A stretch of 64,000 nucleotides of DNA from Sphingomonas sp. (GCF_017745215.1 NZ_JAGHZV010000014.1:1-64000), one strand, 5' to 3'. Positions 34,731 to 43,829 are shown, numbered from the stretch's first letter. The notes: generated by a model not told the origin, from the sequence alone. Program-made: numbers and translations.

Positions 34731-35291
34731 ATGGCGGGCAGCGTCAACAAGGTGATCCTGGTCGGCAATCTCGGGCGCGATCCCGAAAGCCGGTCCTTCC
34801 AGAACGGCGGCAAGGTCGTCGAGCTCCGCATCGCGACTTCGGAGAATTGGAAGGACCGCGCGACCGGCGAGCGCCGCGAGAAGACCGAGTGGCACACGGT
34901 CAAGATCTTCTCCGAAGGCCTCGCCAATGTCGCCGAACGCTATCTGCGCAAGGGCAGCAAGGTCTATCTCGAGGGCCAGCTCACCACGCGCAAATGGCAG
35001 GACCAGTCGGGCGCCGACCGCTATTCGACCGAGATCGTGCTCCAGGGCTTCAACGCCCAGATGGTGCTGCTCGACGGCCCCGGCGGCGGCGCGGGCGCGG
35101 GAGCCGGCGGAAGCCGCGGCGGCGACGATTGGGGCGGCGGCAGCGACTTCGCCGGCCAGTCGTCGGGCCGCGGCGGCGGTGGCGGCGGCAACTACAACGG
35201 CGGCGCGGGCCGTTCCGGCGGTGCGGGCAGCGGCGGCAACGACTTCGGCGGCGGCTTCCCCGACGACCTCGACGACGACGTGCCGTTCTGA
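34731..35291 (+). CDS. ssb: Single-stranded DNA-binding protein
   Basis: 186 residues from the ATG at 34731 (GGCGGAG upstream). The OB-fold covers residues 1-112 ([23 protein letters not shown]-type strand as [11 protein letters not shown]). A long Gly-rich linker (about 118-175) follows, and the conserved acidic tip DDLDDDVPF recruits partner proteins. Essential for replication and repair. Confidence 0.96.
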   Translation: MAGSVNKVILVGNLGRDPESRSFQNGGKVVELRIATSENWKDRATGERREKTEWHTVKIFSEGLANVAERYLRKGSKVYLEGQLTTRKWQDQSGADRYSTEIVLQGFNAQMVLLDGPGGGAGAGAGGSRGGDDWGGGSDFAGQSSGRGGGGGGNYNGGAGRSGGAGSGGNDFGGGFPDDLDDDVPF

Positions 35292-35306
35292 ACGTTGCGT
35301 CTCCGC

Positions 35307-35328
35307 CATCCCGGCGAAAGCCGGGATG
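35307..35328. repeat. Half copy of the REP-like palindrome
   Basis: CATCCCGGC-GAAA-GCCGGGATG is a perfect hairpin and corresponds to one half of the bipartite elements at 18016 and 52038. A similar small hairpin, CCCGGCG-AA-CGCCGGG, lies at 31689-31704. Confidence 0.85.
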
Positions 35329-35626
35329 AGGTTCGGAGATTGCGGGTCCGATCCGCGTCCCCGGCCTTGCGGAATAGGATTTCCCGCGCGACCATCGGCG
35401 CTGCTCTTTCGCATCGTCGACTCACGCCGATTCCCCCGTTTCCGCGGGCCATTCGCTCGTTCATGCCGAACGGCGTTTTTTCACATTATCGGTGTCAACC
35501 GTGTAAACTGTATTGCCCGAATACCACACCTGAGCACCTGGCGGCCCAGGTCTCCATCTCCGGGGCGTCCCGCCTTCAGCCGCTCCGAACGGTTCCTCTC
35601 CTGAAAGCGAGGCGGAGGATCGAAGA
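35329..35626. other. Intergenic region without recognised gene
   Basis: About 300 nt between the ssb-side hairpin and the EamA gene. Open frames here are short or shadows of the EamA gene. The stretch around 35471-35520 is less GC-rich than its surroundings and could carry a promoter, but none is convincing. Confidence 0.5.
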
Positions 35627-36472
35627 TCACCGCGTTAGGATCAGCACCGCACCGCCGAAGATTCCCAGCACGCTCGCCGCGCGCTGCCAGGTGACCTGCT
35701 CGCGCAGGAAGACCGCCGAGATCAGCAGCGCGGTCACCATCCCCGTCTCGCGAAGTGCTGCGAGCGGTGCGGTCGGCCCGATCGCCAGCGCCTCGAGCGC
35801 GAGGCCGTACGTGGCGATCGACAGCGCCCCCGCCACCGCGCCCGCGCGCCACTGGCTGCGCGCCGCAGCGAAGATCGCGCCCTTCGACAGGGTGCCGAAC
35901 ATCGCCACCACGCAGATCCCCATCAGCAGGAACACCCAGGCGATGTAGCTCAGCGGCTCGGGCGCGGCGCGCACCCCCTGCGCGTCGACCACGGTATAGG
36001 CCGAGATCGTCACCGCCGTCGCCAGCGACCAGCCGACCGCGCCCAGCCCGATGTGCCGCCCCGCCACCATCACCAGCACGGCGCCGCCGATCAGCGCGAT
36101 GCCGGCGAGCTCGCGCACGCTCGCCGCCTCACCGAACACCCCGATCGCCAGGGCCGCGGTGAGCAAGGGCGCCGAGCCGCGCAGCACCGGATAGGCGGCC
36201 GACAGGTCGGCTCCCTGGAAAGCGCGGACCAGCGCGAAGAGGTAGAAGCAATGCAGCACCGCGCTCGCCGCCAGCCAGCCCCACGCGCCGTGCGGCAGCG
36301 GCACGAAGAAGCAGAGCGGCAGTACGAAGAGCGCGCTCGAGCCGTCGATGATCGCGCGCCCGGCGAGCTTGTCCTTGCCGCCCTTGAGGATCGCGTTGAC
36401 CACCGCATGGATCGATCCCGAGGCGATCATCATCGCCGGCGCCAGCCACGCCGCGGTCGTTGGAGCCGTCAT
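35627..36472 (-). CDS. EamA/DMT family transporter
   Basis: 281 residues with about ten membrane helices in two EamA halves. Signature-like segments: LRGSAPLLTAALAIGVFGE in the first half and LRETGMVTALLISAVFLREQ in the second. A probable exporter of amino acids or other metabolites. It starts 9 nt after an Lrp/AsnC regulator on the same strand, which supports amino-acid export. Confidence 0.88.
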   Translation of the reverse strand: MTAPTTAAWLAPAMMIASGSIHAVVNAILKGGKDKLAGRAIIDGSSALFVLPLCFFVPLPHGAWGWLAASAVLHCFYLFALVRAFQGADLSAAYPVLRGSAPLLTAALAIGVFGEAASVRELAGIALIGGAVLVMVAGRHIGLGAVGWSLATAVTISAYTVVDAQGVRAAPEPLSYIAWVFLLMGICVVAMFGTLSKGAIFAAARSQWRAGAVAGALSIATYGLALEALAIGPTAPLAALRETGMVTALLISAVFLREQVTWQRAASVLGIFGGAVLILTR

Positions 36473-36481
36473 GCGCAGGCC

Positions 36482-36967
36482 CTAGTCGGCCTCGGCCTCT
36501 AGCGGCAAGGCCAGGCTGAACTTGCGCCGGCGCTTGACGAAACTCGTCTCGTAGCGGCGCACCACCGGATCGCCCGCGAGCATCGCGTCGGCGAAGTCGT
36601 TGAACGCGTCCATGTCGCGCACCGCGACGAGCAGCACCACGTCGAACGCGCCCGAGATCTCCATGAACAGCTGGACATGCTCGCTCGCGGTCAGCCGCCG
36701 GCGCAGCGCCTCGACCGCTGCCAGCGCGTGACGATCGAGCTGGATGTGGACGAAGGCCGAGAGCAGCGGCCCGATCTCGTCCGAAAGCACCGCGACGTCG
36801 GCCGCGATCACCTCGGTCTCGCGCAGCCGCCGCACGCGCCGCGCGATCGCCGAGGGCGAAAGCGGCAGCTCGGCTGCGAGCTCGTCGGCGGTGAGCAGGG
36901 CGTTGCGCTGCAGCCGCGCGAGGATCCGGACGTCGAGCCGATCGAGCTTTTCGGGAGACATGCGCAT
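36482..36967 (-). CDS. Lrp/AsnC family transcriptional regulator
   Basis: 161 residues. The helix-turn-helix covers LDRLDVRILARLQRNALLTADELA and LPLSPSAIARRVRRLRE (residues about 8-55). The C-terminal RAM (ligand-binding) domain has VHIQLDR and FDVVLLVAVRDMDAFNDF. Two ATG codons 6 nt apart are possible starts. It probably controls the EamA exporter behind it in response to an amino acid. Confidence 0.92.
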   Translation of the reverse strand: MRMSPEKLDRLDVRILARLQRNALLTADELAAELPLSPSAIARRVRRLRETEVIAADVAVLSDEIGPLLSAFVHIQLDRHALAAVEALRRRLTASEHVQLFMEISGAFDVVLLVAVRDMDAFNDFADAMLAGDPVVRRYETSFVKRRRKFSLALPLEAEAD

Positions 36968-37090
36968 CTTCTGTCGTCTTGCCCTCGCCTCTTGCGCGAA
37001 TCACGCGTCGCCGCGCGATTCTTTGCCTCCAATGTGCACGCCGCTCCTAGCAAATACTGTATTAGTCGAGCAACTCACGGGAGAGCAAGG

Positions 37091-38404
37091 ATGAACCGCA
37101 CCAAGACGATTTTTGCCGTGCTGGCGCTGGTTGCGGCGAGCCCTGCGGTGCCGCTGCTCGCCCGGCCGGTGCCGCAGGCGGCGGCGCTCGACGCCCGCCC
37201 CGTGGTCGAAGCGGTGCGCAAGGCGATCGCCGCGAACTACGTCCTCCCCGCGCGCCGCCCCGCGCTCGACGCAGCGCTCGCCAAGGGGCTCGCCGACGGC
37301 CGCTATGCCGTGACCGACCCCGGCGAGCTGGCGCGGCGAATCACCGACGACCTGTTCGCGGTGGCGCACGACAAGCATCTCGGGCTCAACTTCGATCCGC
37401 GCCAGTCCGCAGCGCTCGCCGGCGCCAGCGGCCGCGACGATGCCGAGAACAATCCCGTGTTCGACGAATTCGCGCGCACCCACAACCACGGCGTGTCCGA
37501 ACTCAAGGTGCTCGACGGCAATGTCCGCTATCTCCGCTACGACGGCTTCCTGTGGACCGGCGCGCAGAGCGAGGCGGCGATCGATTCGGCGATGGCGTTC
37601 CTGCGCGGCGGCGACGCGATCATCATCGACCTGCGCACCAACGGCGGCGGCAGCCCCGATGCGGTGCGCCGGATCGCGAGCTATTTCGTCCCCGCGGGTG
37701 TCAAGCTGGTAACCTTCCACTTGCGCAGCGACCCGCCGACCGTGTCGACGACCGACAAGGACGTGCCCGGCGGGCGGATCGCCGGGGTGCCGGTCTATGT
37801 CCTCGCCTCAGGTCGCTCGGCCTCGGCGGCGGAGGAGTTCCTCTCGCATGCGAAGCTCCAGAAATTCGGCACGCTGGTGGGCGAGACGAGCGCGGGCGCG
37901 GGCTATCGCAACGAGCTGATCGGCATTCCCCAGGGCTTCGTGCTGAGCGTCTCGATCGGCCGGCCCGAGCTGCCCGACGGCAGCGACTGGGAAGCCAAGG
38001 GCGTGGCCCCCGACATCGCTGCCTCCGCGCCTGACGCGCTGGCCCGCGCGCAGATCGCGGCGCTCGACACGCTCGCCGCCAAGGCCCAGGGGCCGCGCCG
38101 GGCCGAGCTCGGCTGGCTGGCCGACGCCCAGCGCGCGCGGGTGGCGCCGGCACCGCTCGCGCGCCCGCTCGCCGCCTATGCCGGGCGCTATGGGCCGCGC
38201 ACGATCAGCGTCGAGGACGGCAAGCTCGTCTATCGCCGCGACGGCGGGGTGACGACGGCGCTGCTCCCGCTCGGCCCCGACCGCTTCGTGATGGAGGCCG
38301 ATTCGGGCACGCAGATCCGCTTCACGCTGACCGGCGGGGCAGTGACCGGCTTCGAGCTCCTCAACGCCGACGGCCCGCCACGCGTTCAGGCGAAGGACGG
38401 CTAG
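37091..38404 (+). CDS. S41 family peptidase, secreted
   Basis: 437 residues. Signal peptide MNRTKTIFAVLALVAASPAVPLLA. Residues about 35-130 are the helical N-terminal part of IRBP/tricorn-core-like proteases. IIIDLRTNGGGSPDAVR and ASGRSASAAEEF carry the protease core, with Ser245 as likely nucleophile, and LVGETSAGAG follows. A C-terminal beta domain (about 370-437) is added. No PDZ domain is seen. The stop shares a CTAG with the convergent ligase gene. Confidence 0.88.
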   Translation: MNRTKTIFAVLALVAASPAVPLLARPVPQAAALDARPVVEAVRKAIAANYVLPARRPALDAALAKGLADGRYAVTDPGELARRITDDLFAVAHDKHLGLNFDPRQSAALAGASGRDDAENNPVFDEFARTHNHGVSELKVLDGNVRYLRYDGFLWTGAQSEAAIDSAMAFLRGGDAIIIDLRTNGGGSPDAVRRIASYFVPAGVKLVTFHLRSDPPTVSTTDKDVPGGRIAGVPVYVLASGRSASAAEEFLSHAKLQKFGTLVGETSAGAGYRNELIGIPQGFVLSVSIGRPELPDGSDWEAKGVAPDIAASAPDALARAQIAALDTLAAKAQGPRRAELGWLADAQRARVAPAPLARPLAAYAGRYGPRTISVEDGKLVYRRDGGVTTALLPLGPDRFVMEADSGTQIRFTLTGGAVTGFELLNADGPPRVQAKDG

Positions 38405-39972
38405 GTCGCCAGCCGACGCAGCCCCTCGATCGTATCGGCCTCGCTCGCCGGCTTGTCGGTGCGGATGCGGCTGATCCGGGGGAAGCGCATCGCGAGGCCC
38501 GACTTGTGGCGCTTCGACTCGTGGATCGAATCGAAGGCGACTTCGAGGACGAGGCTCTTCTCGACCTCGCGCACCGGACCGAAGCGATTGACCGTGTTCG
38601 CGCGCACGAACCGGTCGAGCCACTTCAGCTCCTCGTCGGTGAAGCCGAAATAGGCCTTGCCTACGGGGAGCAGCTCGCCGCCCGGAGCCCAGGCGCCGAA
38701 GGTATAGTCCGAATAGAAGGAGCTCCGCTTGCCGCTGCCGCGCTGGGCATACATCAGCACGCAATCGGCGGTGAGCGGATCGCGCTTCCATTTGTACCAG
38801 AGCCCGGTGCGGCGGCCCGCGACATAAGGCGAATCGCGGCGCTTGAGCATCACGCCTTCGATCGCCGCGTCGCGCGCGCCGGCGCGGATCTCCTCGAGCG
38901 CGGCAAAGTCGGGCGCTTCGATCAGCGCCGACACGTCGAAGCGCTCGGCGTCGAGCCGGGCGGCGAAACGCTCGAGCCGCGCGCGCCGTTCGGACCAGGC
39001 GAGCTGGCGCAGGTCTTCCGCGCCGTCGAACAGGATGTCGTAGAGGCGGACGAAGGCAGGGAAATCGGCAAGCGTGCGCGCGCTGACCACCTTGCGGCCG
39101 AGCCGCTGCTGGAGCGCGTTGAAGCTCCCCGCGGCACCACCCTGCGCCTCGCCCTTCACCAGCAGCTCGCCGTCGAGCACGCCGGGCACGACGAAGGCGG
39201 CGGCGACTTCGGGGAAGCTGTGGGTGATGTCGTCGCCCGCGCGGCTGTAGAGGCGCGTCTCGCCCGCGACATGGACGAGCTGGACGCGGATCCCGTCCCA
39301 TTTCCACTCGGCGGCATAGTCGCCGAGGCTCAGGCTCTCGGCCTCGAGCGGATGCGCGAGCATGAAGGGGCGGAAGACGGGGACATTCTCCGCGGTCGGC
39401 TGCACGCCATGCCCCTGGCCCCAGGCGAACAGCGGCGCATAGGGCGGCAGGAGCCCGTGCCACACCTCCTCGACCGCTTCGACGTCGAGCCCGAACGCTT
39501 CAGCGAAGGCGGTCTTGGCGAGCCGGGCGGAGATGCCGACGCGGAGCGCCCCCGTTGCGAGCTTGAGCAGCGCGAATCGCTCGTCGGCGTCGAGCCGGTC
39601 GAGCATCGCCGCGAGCGCCGCGGGGGCATCCGAGCGCGACAGGCCGGCGAGCGTCTCGACCACCGCGGAGAGACGGAGCGGCTCGCCCTCGCCGTCCGCG
39701 GGCGCGGGCCAGAGCAGCGCGACGGTCTCGGCGGTGTCGCCCACGAAGTCGCGACTCAAGGCGAACAGCACCGGGTCGACGCGTTCCTCGATGAGCGCGC
39801 GGATCAGCGCGGGCTTGATCGCGGGCAGGTCGAGCCCGCCCGTCAGCGCCGCCATCGCCCAGCCGCGATCGGGGTCGGGCGCGGTACGCAGATAGGCGCC
39901 GATCCGCCGCAGCTTGGCATTGCGGGAGCGGGTGTAGACCAGTCCGTCGAGCAGATCGGCGAAGGCGCGCAT
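38401..39972 (-). CDS. ATP-dependent DNA ligase
   Basis: 523 residues. The adenylation motif I is EWKWDGIR (Lys224 forms the AMP adduct). Further motifs: LDGELLVKG, EGVMLKRRDSPYVAGRR and WYKWKRDPLTADCVL. The N-terminal helical DNA-binding domain (1-200) is present. It matches the bacterial LigC2/LigB-type group often found with a ligase-associated exonuclease and a Lhr-like helicase. Neither partner is here. Confidence 0.93.
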   Translation of the reverse strand: MRAFADLLDGLVYTRSRNAKLRRIGAYLRTAPDPDRGWAMAALTGGLDLPAIKPALIRALIEERVDPVLFALSRDFVGDTAETVALLWPAPADGEGEPLRLSAVVETLAGLSRSDAPAALAAMLDRLDADERFALLKLATGALRVGISARLAKTAFAEAFGLDVEAVEEVWHGLLPPYAPLFAWGQGHGVQPTAENVPVFRPFMLAHPLEAESLSLGDYAAEWKWDGIRVQLVHVAGETRLYSRAGDDITHSFPEVAAAFVVPGVLDGELLVKGEAQGGAAGSFNALQQRLGRKVVSARTLADFPAFVRLYDILFDGAEDLRQLAWSERRARLERFAARLDAERFDVSALIEAPDFAALEEIRAGARDAAIEGVMLKRRDSPYVAGRRTGLWYKWKRDPLTADCVLMYAQRGSGKRSSFYSDYTFGAWAPGGELLPVGKAYFGFTDEELKWLDRFVRANTVNRFGPVREVEKSLVLEVAFDSIHESKRHKSGLAMRFPRISRIRTDKPASEADTIEGLRRLAT

Positions 39973-40022
39973 GGCGGCTCAACCATGGCGCAGGGCAAAG
40001 GCTCCGGCTAGTCTCGCGGGCG

Positions 40023-40859
40023 ATGCGCCGGGTGGGACGATTCGTGCTTCGGGGGCTGGCGGGCGCGATCCTGCTGGTGCTGACGCTTTATGCCTGGGGC
40101 TCGATCGAGGCGCGCTCGGACCCGCGCGTGCGCGAGACGGTGATGGCGCTGCCCGGCTGGCCCAGCGGAACGCCGCCGCTCCGCGTCGTGCTGATCGCCG
40201 ACATCCATGCCGGCAATGCCACCGGCTCGCCCGAACGGCTGGCGCGCGTGGTGACGCAAGTGAACGCGCTGGAGCCCGACCTCGTGCTGATCGCCGGCGA
40301 CCTGCTCCCGGGGCACGCACCGATCGCGGCGCCGCGAGTGATCGAAATGCTCACGCCGCTGGCGGGGCTGCGCGCGCGGCTCGGGGTGATCGCCGTGCCG
40401 GGCAACCACGATCACTGGGTCGGGATCGACGCGATGCGCATCGCGCTCGAGGACGCCGGGATTCGCGTGCTTTCGAACCAGGCGGCGATGGTGGGCCCGC
40501 TCGCGCTGGCGGGGATCGACGACGACTATACCCGCCACGCGCGGCTGGGGGAGACACTGGCGGCGGCCCGCAAGCTGAGGGGCGCGCATCTGGTGCTCAG
40601 CCACTCGCCCGACATCGCGCCCGAGCTGCCGGCCGATTTTCCGCTGCTGCTCGCGGGCCACACGCATTGCGGCCAGGCCTATGTCCCCGGCTGGGGATCG
40701 GTGCAGCCGGTCACGCATTTCGGCGACCGTTATCGCTGCGGGATCATAAGAGAGGCCGGGCGAACCGTCATCGTCACGGGCGGCATCGGCACCAGCGGCC
40801 CGCCGCTCCGCTTCAATGCGCCGCCCGACCTCTGGGTCGTGACGCTCAAGGGCGCCTAG
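40023..40859 (+). CDS. Metallophosphoesterase, membrane anchored
   Basis: 278 residues with an N-terminal helix ([16 protein letters not shown]). Calcineurin-type motifs are complete: [26 protein letters not shown] and AGHTHCGQ. It resembles the YkuE/YaeI group acting on lipid A precursors or other phosphodiesters at the membrane. Divergent from the ligase gene but not the ligase-associated PdeM type. Its stop shares a CTAG with the convergent DUF1328 gene. Confidence 0.9.
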   Translation: MRRVGRFVLRGLAGAILLVLTLYAWGSIEARSDPRVRETVMALPGWPSGTPPLRVVLIADIHAGNATGSPERLARVVTQVNALEPDLVLIAGDLLPGHAPIAAPRVIEMLTPLAGLRARLGVIAVPGNHDHWVGIDAMRIALEDAGIRVLSNQAAMVGPLALAGIDDDYTRHARLGETLAAARKLRGAHLVLSHSPDIAPELPADFPLLLAGHTHCGQAYVPGWGSVQPVTHFGDRYRCGIIREAGRTVIVTGGIGTSGPPLRFNAPPDLWVVTLKGA

Positions 40860-41041
40860 TCGACTGCGTTCCTCACCGCGCGTCCGGCGGTTACGCCGAG
40901 CACCAGGAAGACGAGGAACAGCGCGATCGCGACGAAGAACAGGAACTTGGCGATGCCGATCGAGGCACCCGCGATTCCGCCGAAGCCAAGCGCTGCGGCG
41001 ACCAGGCCGACGACCAGAAAAATCAATGCCCAACGCAACAT
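40856..41041 (-). CDS. DUF1328 membrane protein (YtjA-like)
   Basis: 61 residues, two hydrophobic helices ([21 protein letters not shown] and [18 protein letters not shown]) and a short polar tail. This is the UPF0391/DUF1328 family, small inner-membrane proteins often tied to envelope or osmotic stress. Function unknown. Confidence 0.9.
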   Translation of the reverse strand: MLRWALIFLVVGLVAAALGFGGIAGASIGIAKFLFFVAIALFLVFLVLGVTAGRAVRNAVD

Positions 41042-41169
41042 GACGTGATCTCCTCTCAGGATGTGGGACCAATCGCGCGAGAGGGCGCCCGAGTTCCGAA
41101 ACCGCGCCTTGCAGCCGCCACAAATCGGGCGCTAGGTGCGCGCCGCCAACCGGAGGAGGGACCCTCAGA

Positions 41170-41502
41170 ATGAAGTATCTGCTTTCGTCTGCCGCTGCGC
41201 TGATGCTGATCGCGCCGGCTGCCTATGCACAGACCGCGCCTGCGCCGGCCGCCACGCCGGCCCCGGACGCGACGCCGGCCGCTGCGGCCAAGTTCAACCT
41301 CGACACGCCGATCGAGACGATGATGGCCGACGCGAAGGCCAAGGCGGTGCTCGACGCCGATTTCCAGACCGATCTCACCCAGAACCCGGCCTATGAGCAG
41401 TTCAAGGGCATGAGCCTCCACCAGGTCCAGCCCTTCGCGCCGGACAAGCTGACCGACGCGCTGCTCGCCAAGGTCGAGGCGGATCTCGCCGCGATCAAGT
41501 AA
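41170..41502 (+). CDS. Small secreted hypothetical protein
   Basis: 110 residues: signal peptide MKYLLSSAAALMLIAPAAYA, an Ala/Pro/Thr-rich linker, then a helical domain (TPIETMMADAKAKAVLDADF, SLHQVQPFAPDKLTDALLAK). This compact domain after an Ala-Pro linker is common in sphingomonad periplasmic proteins. It has its own terminator. Confidence 0.75.
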   Translation: MKYLLSSAAALMLIAPAAYAQTAPAPAATPAPDATPAAAAKFNLDTPIETMMADAKAKAVLDADFQTDLTQNPAYEQFKGMSLHQVQPFAPDKLTDALLAKVEADLAAIK

Positions 41503-41525
41503 GCGCTGCGATCGAGCGAAATGAG

Positions 41526-41562
41526 AAGGGGCCGGGGAAGCAGCTTCCCCGGCCCCTTTTTG
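41526..41562 (+). terminator. Rho-independent terminator
   Basis: AAGGGGCCGGGGAAG pairs with CTTCCCCGGCCCCTT around a very short loop, followed by TTTTT. On the other strand it also has A-rich flanks, so it may serve dps as well. Confidence 0.92.
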
Positions 41563-41588
41563 TTGGCGGCGGCGCCTCGGCAGCTCGC

Positions 41589-42080
41589 TCAGACGTTCCG
41601 GCTGGCTTCGAACAGGAACCAGGCGCGGCGCTCGGCCTGGTCGGTCCACTCGTCGATCATCGCGCTGGTGGCGTTGTCCTTGGCGTCGTCGGCGATGCCC
41701 TTGGCTTCGCGCAGGCTCTCGACCAGCTTGAGATTGTCGTCGCGCAGTTCGGCGAGCATGTCGGCGGGGGCAACGAAATCGGCGTCATTGTCCTTGAGCG
41801 TCTGGTGGCGCGCGATGTCGCCGATCGAGCGCAGCGTGGTCTTGCCGATCTTGCGCACGCGCTCGGCAACGTCGTCGGTGATCGCGAAGATCTCGGCGCC
41901 CTGCTCGTCGAGCATCAGGTGGTAGTCGCGGAAGTGCGGCCCCGACACGTGCCAGTGGAAGTTCTTCGTCTTGATGTAGAGCGCGAAGGTGTCGGCGAGG
42001 ATCGCGTTGAGCGCCTCTGCGACGCTCTTGACGGCGTTGCCCTTGAGATCGGTGGGGGTGCGGAGCGCAGTGTCGGTCAT
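41589..42080 (-). CDS. dps: DNA protection during starvation protein (Dps)
   Basis: 163 residues from the ATG at 42080. The ferroxidase site is seen in NFHWHVSGPHFRDYHLMLDEQ. The protein forms a 12-mer that oxidises and stores iron and covers DNA in stationary phase or oxidative stress. The N-terminal tail is short and weakly basic. A palindrome lies about 60 nt upstream. Confidence 0.95.
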   Translation of the reverse strand: MTDTALRTPTDLKGNAVKSVAEALNAILADTFALYIKTKNFHWHVSGPHFRDYHLMLDEQGAEIFAITDDVAERVRKIGKTTLRSIGDIARHQTLKDNDADFVAPADMLAELRDDNLKLVESLREAKGIADDAKDNATSAMIDEWTDQAERRAWFLFEASRNV

Positions 42081-42140
42081 GTTGTTCCTCCGGCGAATCG
42101 AGATTGCCCGGTGGATATAGGTCGGGGCTCGGGGCTCCGC

Positions 42141-42155
42141 ACCGTATATTACGGT
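42141..42155. promoter_or_regulatory. Palindrome upstream of dps
   Basis: ACCGTA-TAT-TACGGT, perfect 6-bp arms, in an otherwise AT-poor region between dps and its upstream neighbour. A possible repressor or activator site. Confidence 0.4.
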
Positions 42156-42178
42156 ATGAGTGTGATAGACCGATCCGA

Positions 42179-42739
42179 TCAGGCAAGCCGCAGCGCGGAC
42201 AGGCCAGTCACGGCGCCAGCGACGAGGAAGAGGAACGCCGTGGCGATGCGAATCACTCGGAGAGGAAGCCGCGACCACGCCGAGTCACCCAGCACCGCCG
42301 CAACGAACACCACCGCCCCGGCGCCCGCCGCCGAGCCCGCCGCAGCGAACCATGCGTCGCCATCGGCGCTGCCGAGCGCGAAGGCGATGAACTGGCTGCG
42401 GTCGCCGCCGCTCGCCGAGAGGATCACGACCAGGCTGCCGAGGAAGCCGCCGAGCCGCGGGCAGCCATCCGGCAGCTTGCCCGCCGGGAACAGCCCCGAG
42501 CCCGCCGCGAAGAGCAGCGCCACCGCGACCAGCAGCCCCTGCCCATTGGGCGTGAGCCGCGGCGCGATCTCCATCGCGACGAACCCCGCCACGGCATTAC
42601 CCGCCGCCAGCGCGAGCACCGCCGCGAGCATGACGATTGCCACGCCGTGCCGTTCGGCCAGCATCGCCGCGAGCCGCGGCGGCCGATCACCGAGAGTCGC
42701 CAGCAGCGCGGCAATGAAGGCAGGAACCAGGGCTTCCAT
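42179..42739 (-). CDS. TMEM165/GDT1-like membrane protein
   Basis: 186 residues from the ATG at 42739, six hydrophobic helices. The two family motifs (usual E-x-G-D-[KR]-[ST]) appear as ATLGDRPPR and SASGGDRSQF, so the acidic residue before the first Gly is missing in both. GDT1 proteins transport Mn2+/Ca2+. This divergent version may differ in function. It lies 98 nt upstream of dps on the same strand. Confidence 0.7.
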   Translation of the reverse strand: MEALVPAFIAALLATLGDRPPRLAAMLAERHGVAIVMLAAVLALAAGNAVAGFVAMEIAPRLTPNGQGLLVAVALLFAAGSGLFPAGKLPDGCPRLGGFLGSLVVILSASGGDRSQFIAFALGSADGDAWFAAAGSAAGAGAVVFVAAVLGDSAWSRLPLRVIRIATAFLFLVAGAVTGLSALRLA

Positions 42740-42895
42740 CGTCCCGGCGTAGCGGATCGCCGTTAAAGCGCCGTCTACCCTGCCGGCAACGCCCATCCGC
42801 CTTGACTTTTACACGCCAGTGGCGCATCCGCGCCCGCCTGTCAGCGGCGTGCCCGGCGCGCCGCTGTTTTCCGTTTGTCAGAAGGTATCGAGGTC

Positions 42896-43063
42896 ATGGC
42901 CAAGCCGACCACCGTCAAGATCAAGCTCGTCAGCACGGCGGACACGGGCTTCTTCTATGTCACCAAGAAGAATCCGCGCACCAAGACCGAGAAGCTCTCC
43001 TTCCGCAAGTACGATCCCGTCGCGCGCAAGCACGTCGAGTTCAAGGAAGCGAAGATCAAGTAA
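42896..43063 (+). CDS. rpmG: 50S ribosomal protein L33
   Basis: 55 residues: [20 protein letters not shown] then [21 protein letters not shown] and a basic end. It is the Cys-free (zinc-independent) L33 form. Confidence 0.97.
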   Translation: MAKPTTVKIKLVSTADTGFFYVTKKNPRTKTEKLSFRKYDPVARKHVEFKEAKIK

Positions 43064-43104
43064 TCGGGTGCGACTCGGGACGGCGCTGTCGGACCGGGCA
43101 GGGG

Positions 43105-43365
43105 TCAGATCGACCCCAGGATCGATTCGATCCGGCTGAACGATTCGCGCTCGCGGTGGCCGTCGTCCTCGAAGCCGGTCGCGCGCGGGCTCCACGCCGC
43201 GGCAAGCGCGTCGGCTGCCCGCGCATGGAGCGCCGCCAACTCGGCATGGATGCGCCGGTTGACGCGGTCGGGCGCCGCTTCCGCCATCTCGCATTCGCGG
43301 CGCGCTCGCTCCGCGTGATAGCCATATTCCGCCATGCAGCGCAGGCGCTCGGATTGGTCCGACAT
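43105..43365 (-). CDS. Small hypothetical protein
   Basis: 86 residues, helical and charged: MAEYGYHAERARRECEMAEA and RRIHAELAALHARAADALAA. It resembles small alpha-helical sphingomonad proteins. No family recognised. It lies behind divK on the same strand with a 55-nt gap. Confidence 0.55.
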   Translation of the reverse strand: MSDQSERLRCMAEYGYHAERARRECEMAEAAPDRVNRRIHAELAALHARAADALAAAWSPRATGFEDDGHRERESFSRIESILGSI

Positions 43366-43420
43366 GCCAGCCGTCTCCCAGAGACCCGCGACTCAACGCG
43401 GACCCGGGCATAAGTTTCCG

Positions 43421-43813
43421 TTACTCGGCCGGAATCAGTGCGCGCACTTCTTCCATGAAGCGCGCGAGCGAGATCGGCTTGGAGACATAGGCGTTGGCGC
43501 CCGCGGCGCGGATGCGCTCCTCGTCGTCGCGGCCGGCATAGGCCGTCACTGCCATGATCGGGATTTCCTGCAGCCCCGGATCGGCCTTCATCTGGCGGAT
43601 CAGCGCGTCGCCGCTGACGTGCGGCAGCTGGATGTCGGTCACCACCAGGTCGGGGGTGAAGGCACGCGCGCGGTCGACTGCCTCGCGCCCGTCGCTCACC
43701 GGCTCGGTCTCGAAGCCGTGCGCGCGCAGCAGGTCGCAGAACAGCTTCAGGTTGAGCTCGTTGTCCTCGACAACCAGCACCCTTTTTGCCACGCGCTCGA
43801 TGAAGCTTTCCAT
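43421..43813 (-). CDS. divK: Single-domain response regulator, DivK-type
   Basis: 130 residues, only a receiver domain. Asp17 (acidic pair VEDN), phospho-acceptor Asp60 (VVTDIQLP), Thr90 and Lys112 (SKPI) are all present. NELNLKLFCDLLRAHG and PHVSGDALIRQMK fit DivK of the alphaproteobacterial CtrA cell-cycle network. It relays phosphate between PleC/DivJ-type kinases. Only 16 nt separate its ATG from the divergent DUF3572 gene. Confidence 0.88.
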   Translation of the reverse strand: MESFIERVAKRVLVVEDNELNLKLFCDLLRAHGFETEPVSDGREAVDRARAFTPDLVVTDIQLPHVSGDALIRQMKADPGLQEIPIMAVTAYAGRDDEERIRAAGANAYVSKPISLARFMEEVRALIPAE

Positions 43814-43829
43814 GAGGAATCCCTAGGCG

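Noticed and set aside
34375..34755. A plus-strand frame over the DUF4169 gene
   Set aside because: The minus strand has the DUF4169 signature; the plus frame is a Ser/Arg-rich shadow.
40023..40859. Metallophosphoesterase as PdeM, the DNA-ligase-associated type
   Set aside because: It has an N-terminal membrane helix and the YkuE-type arrangement, and it is divergent from rather than co-directional with the ligase.
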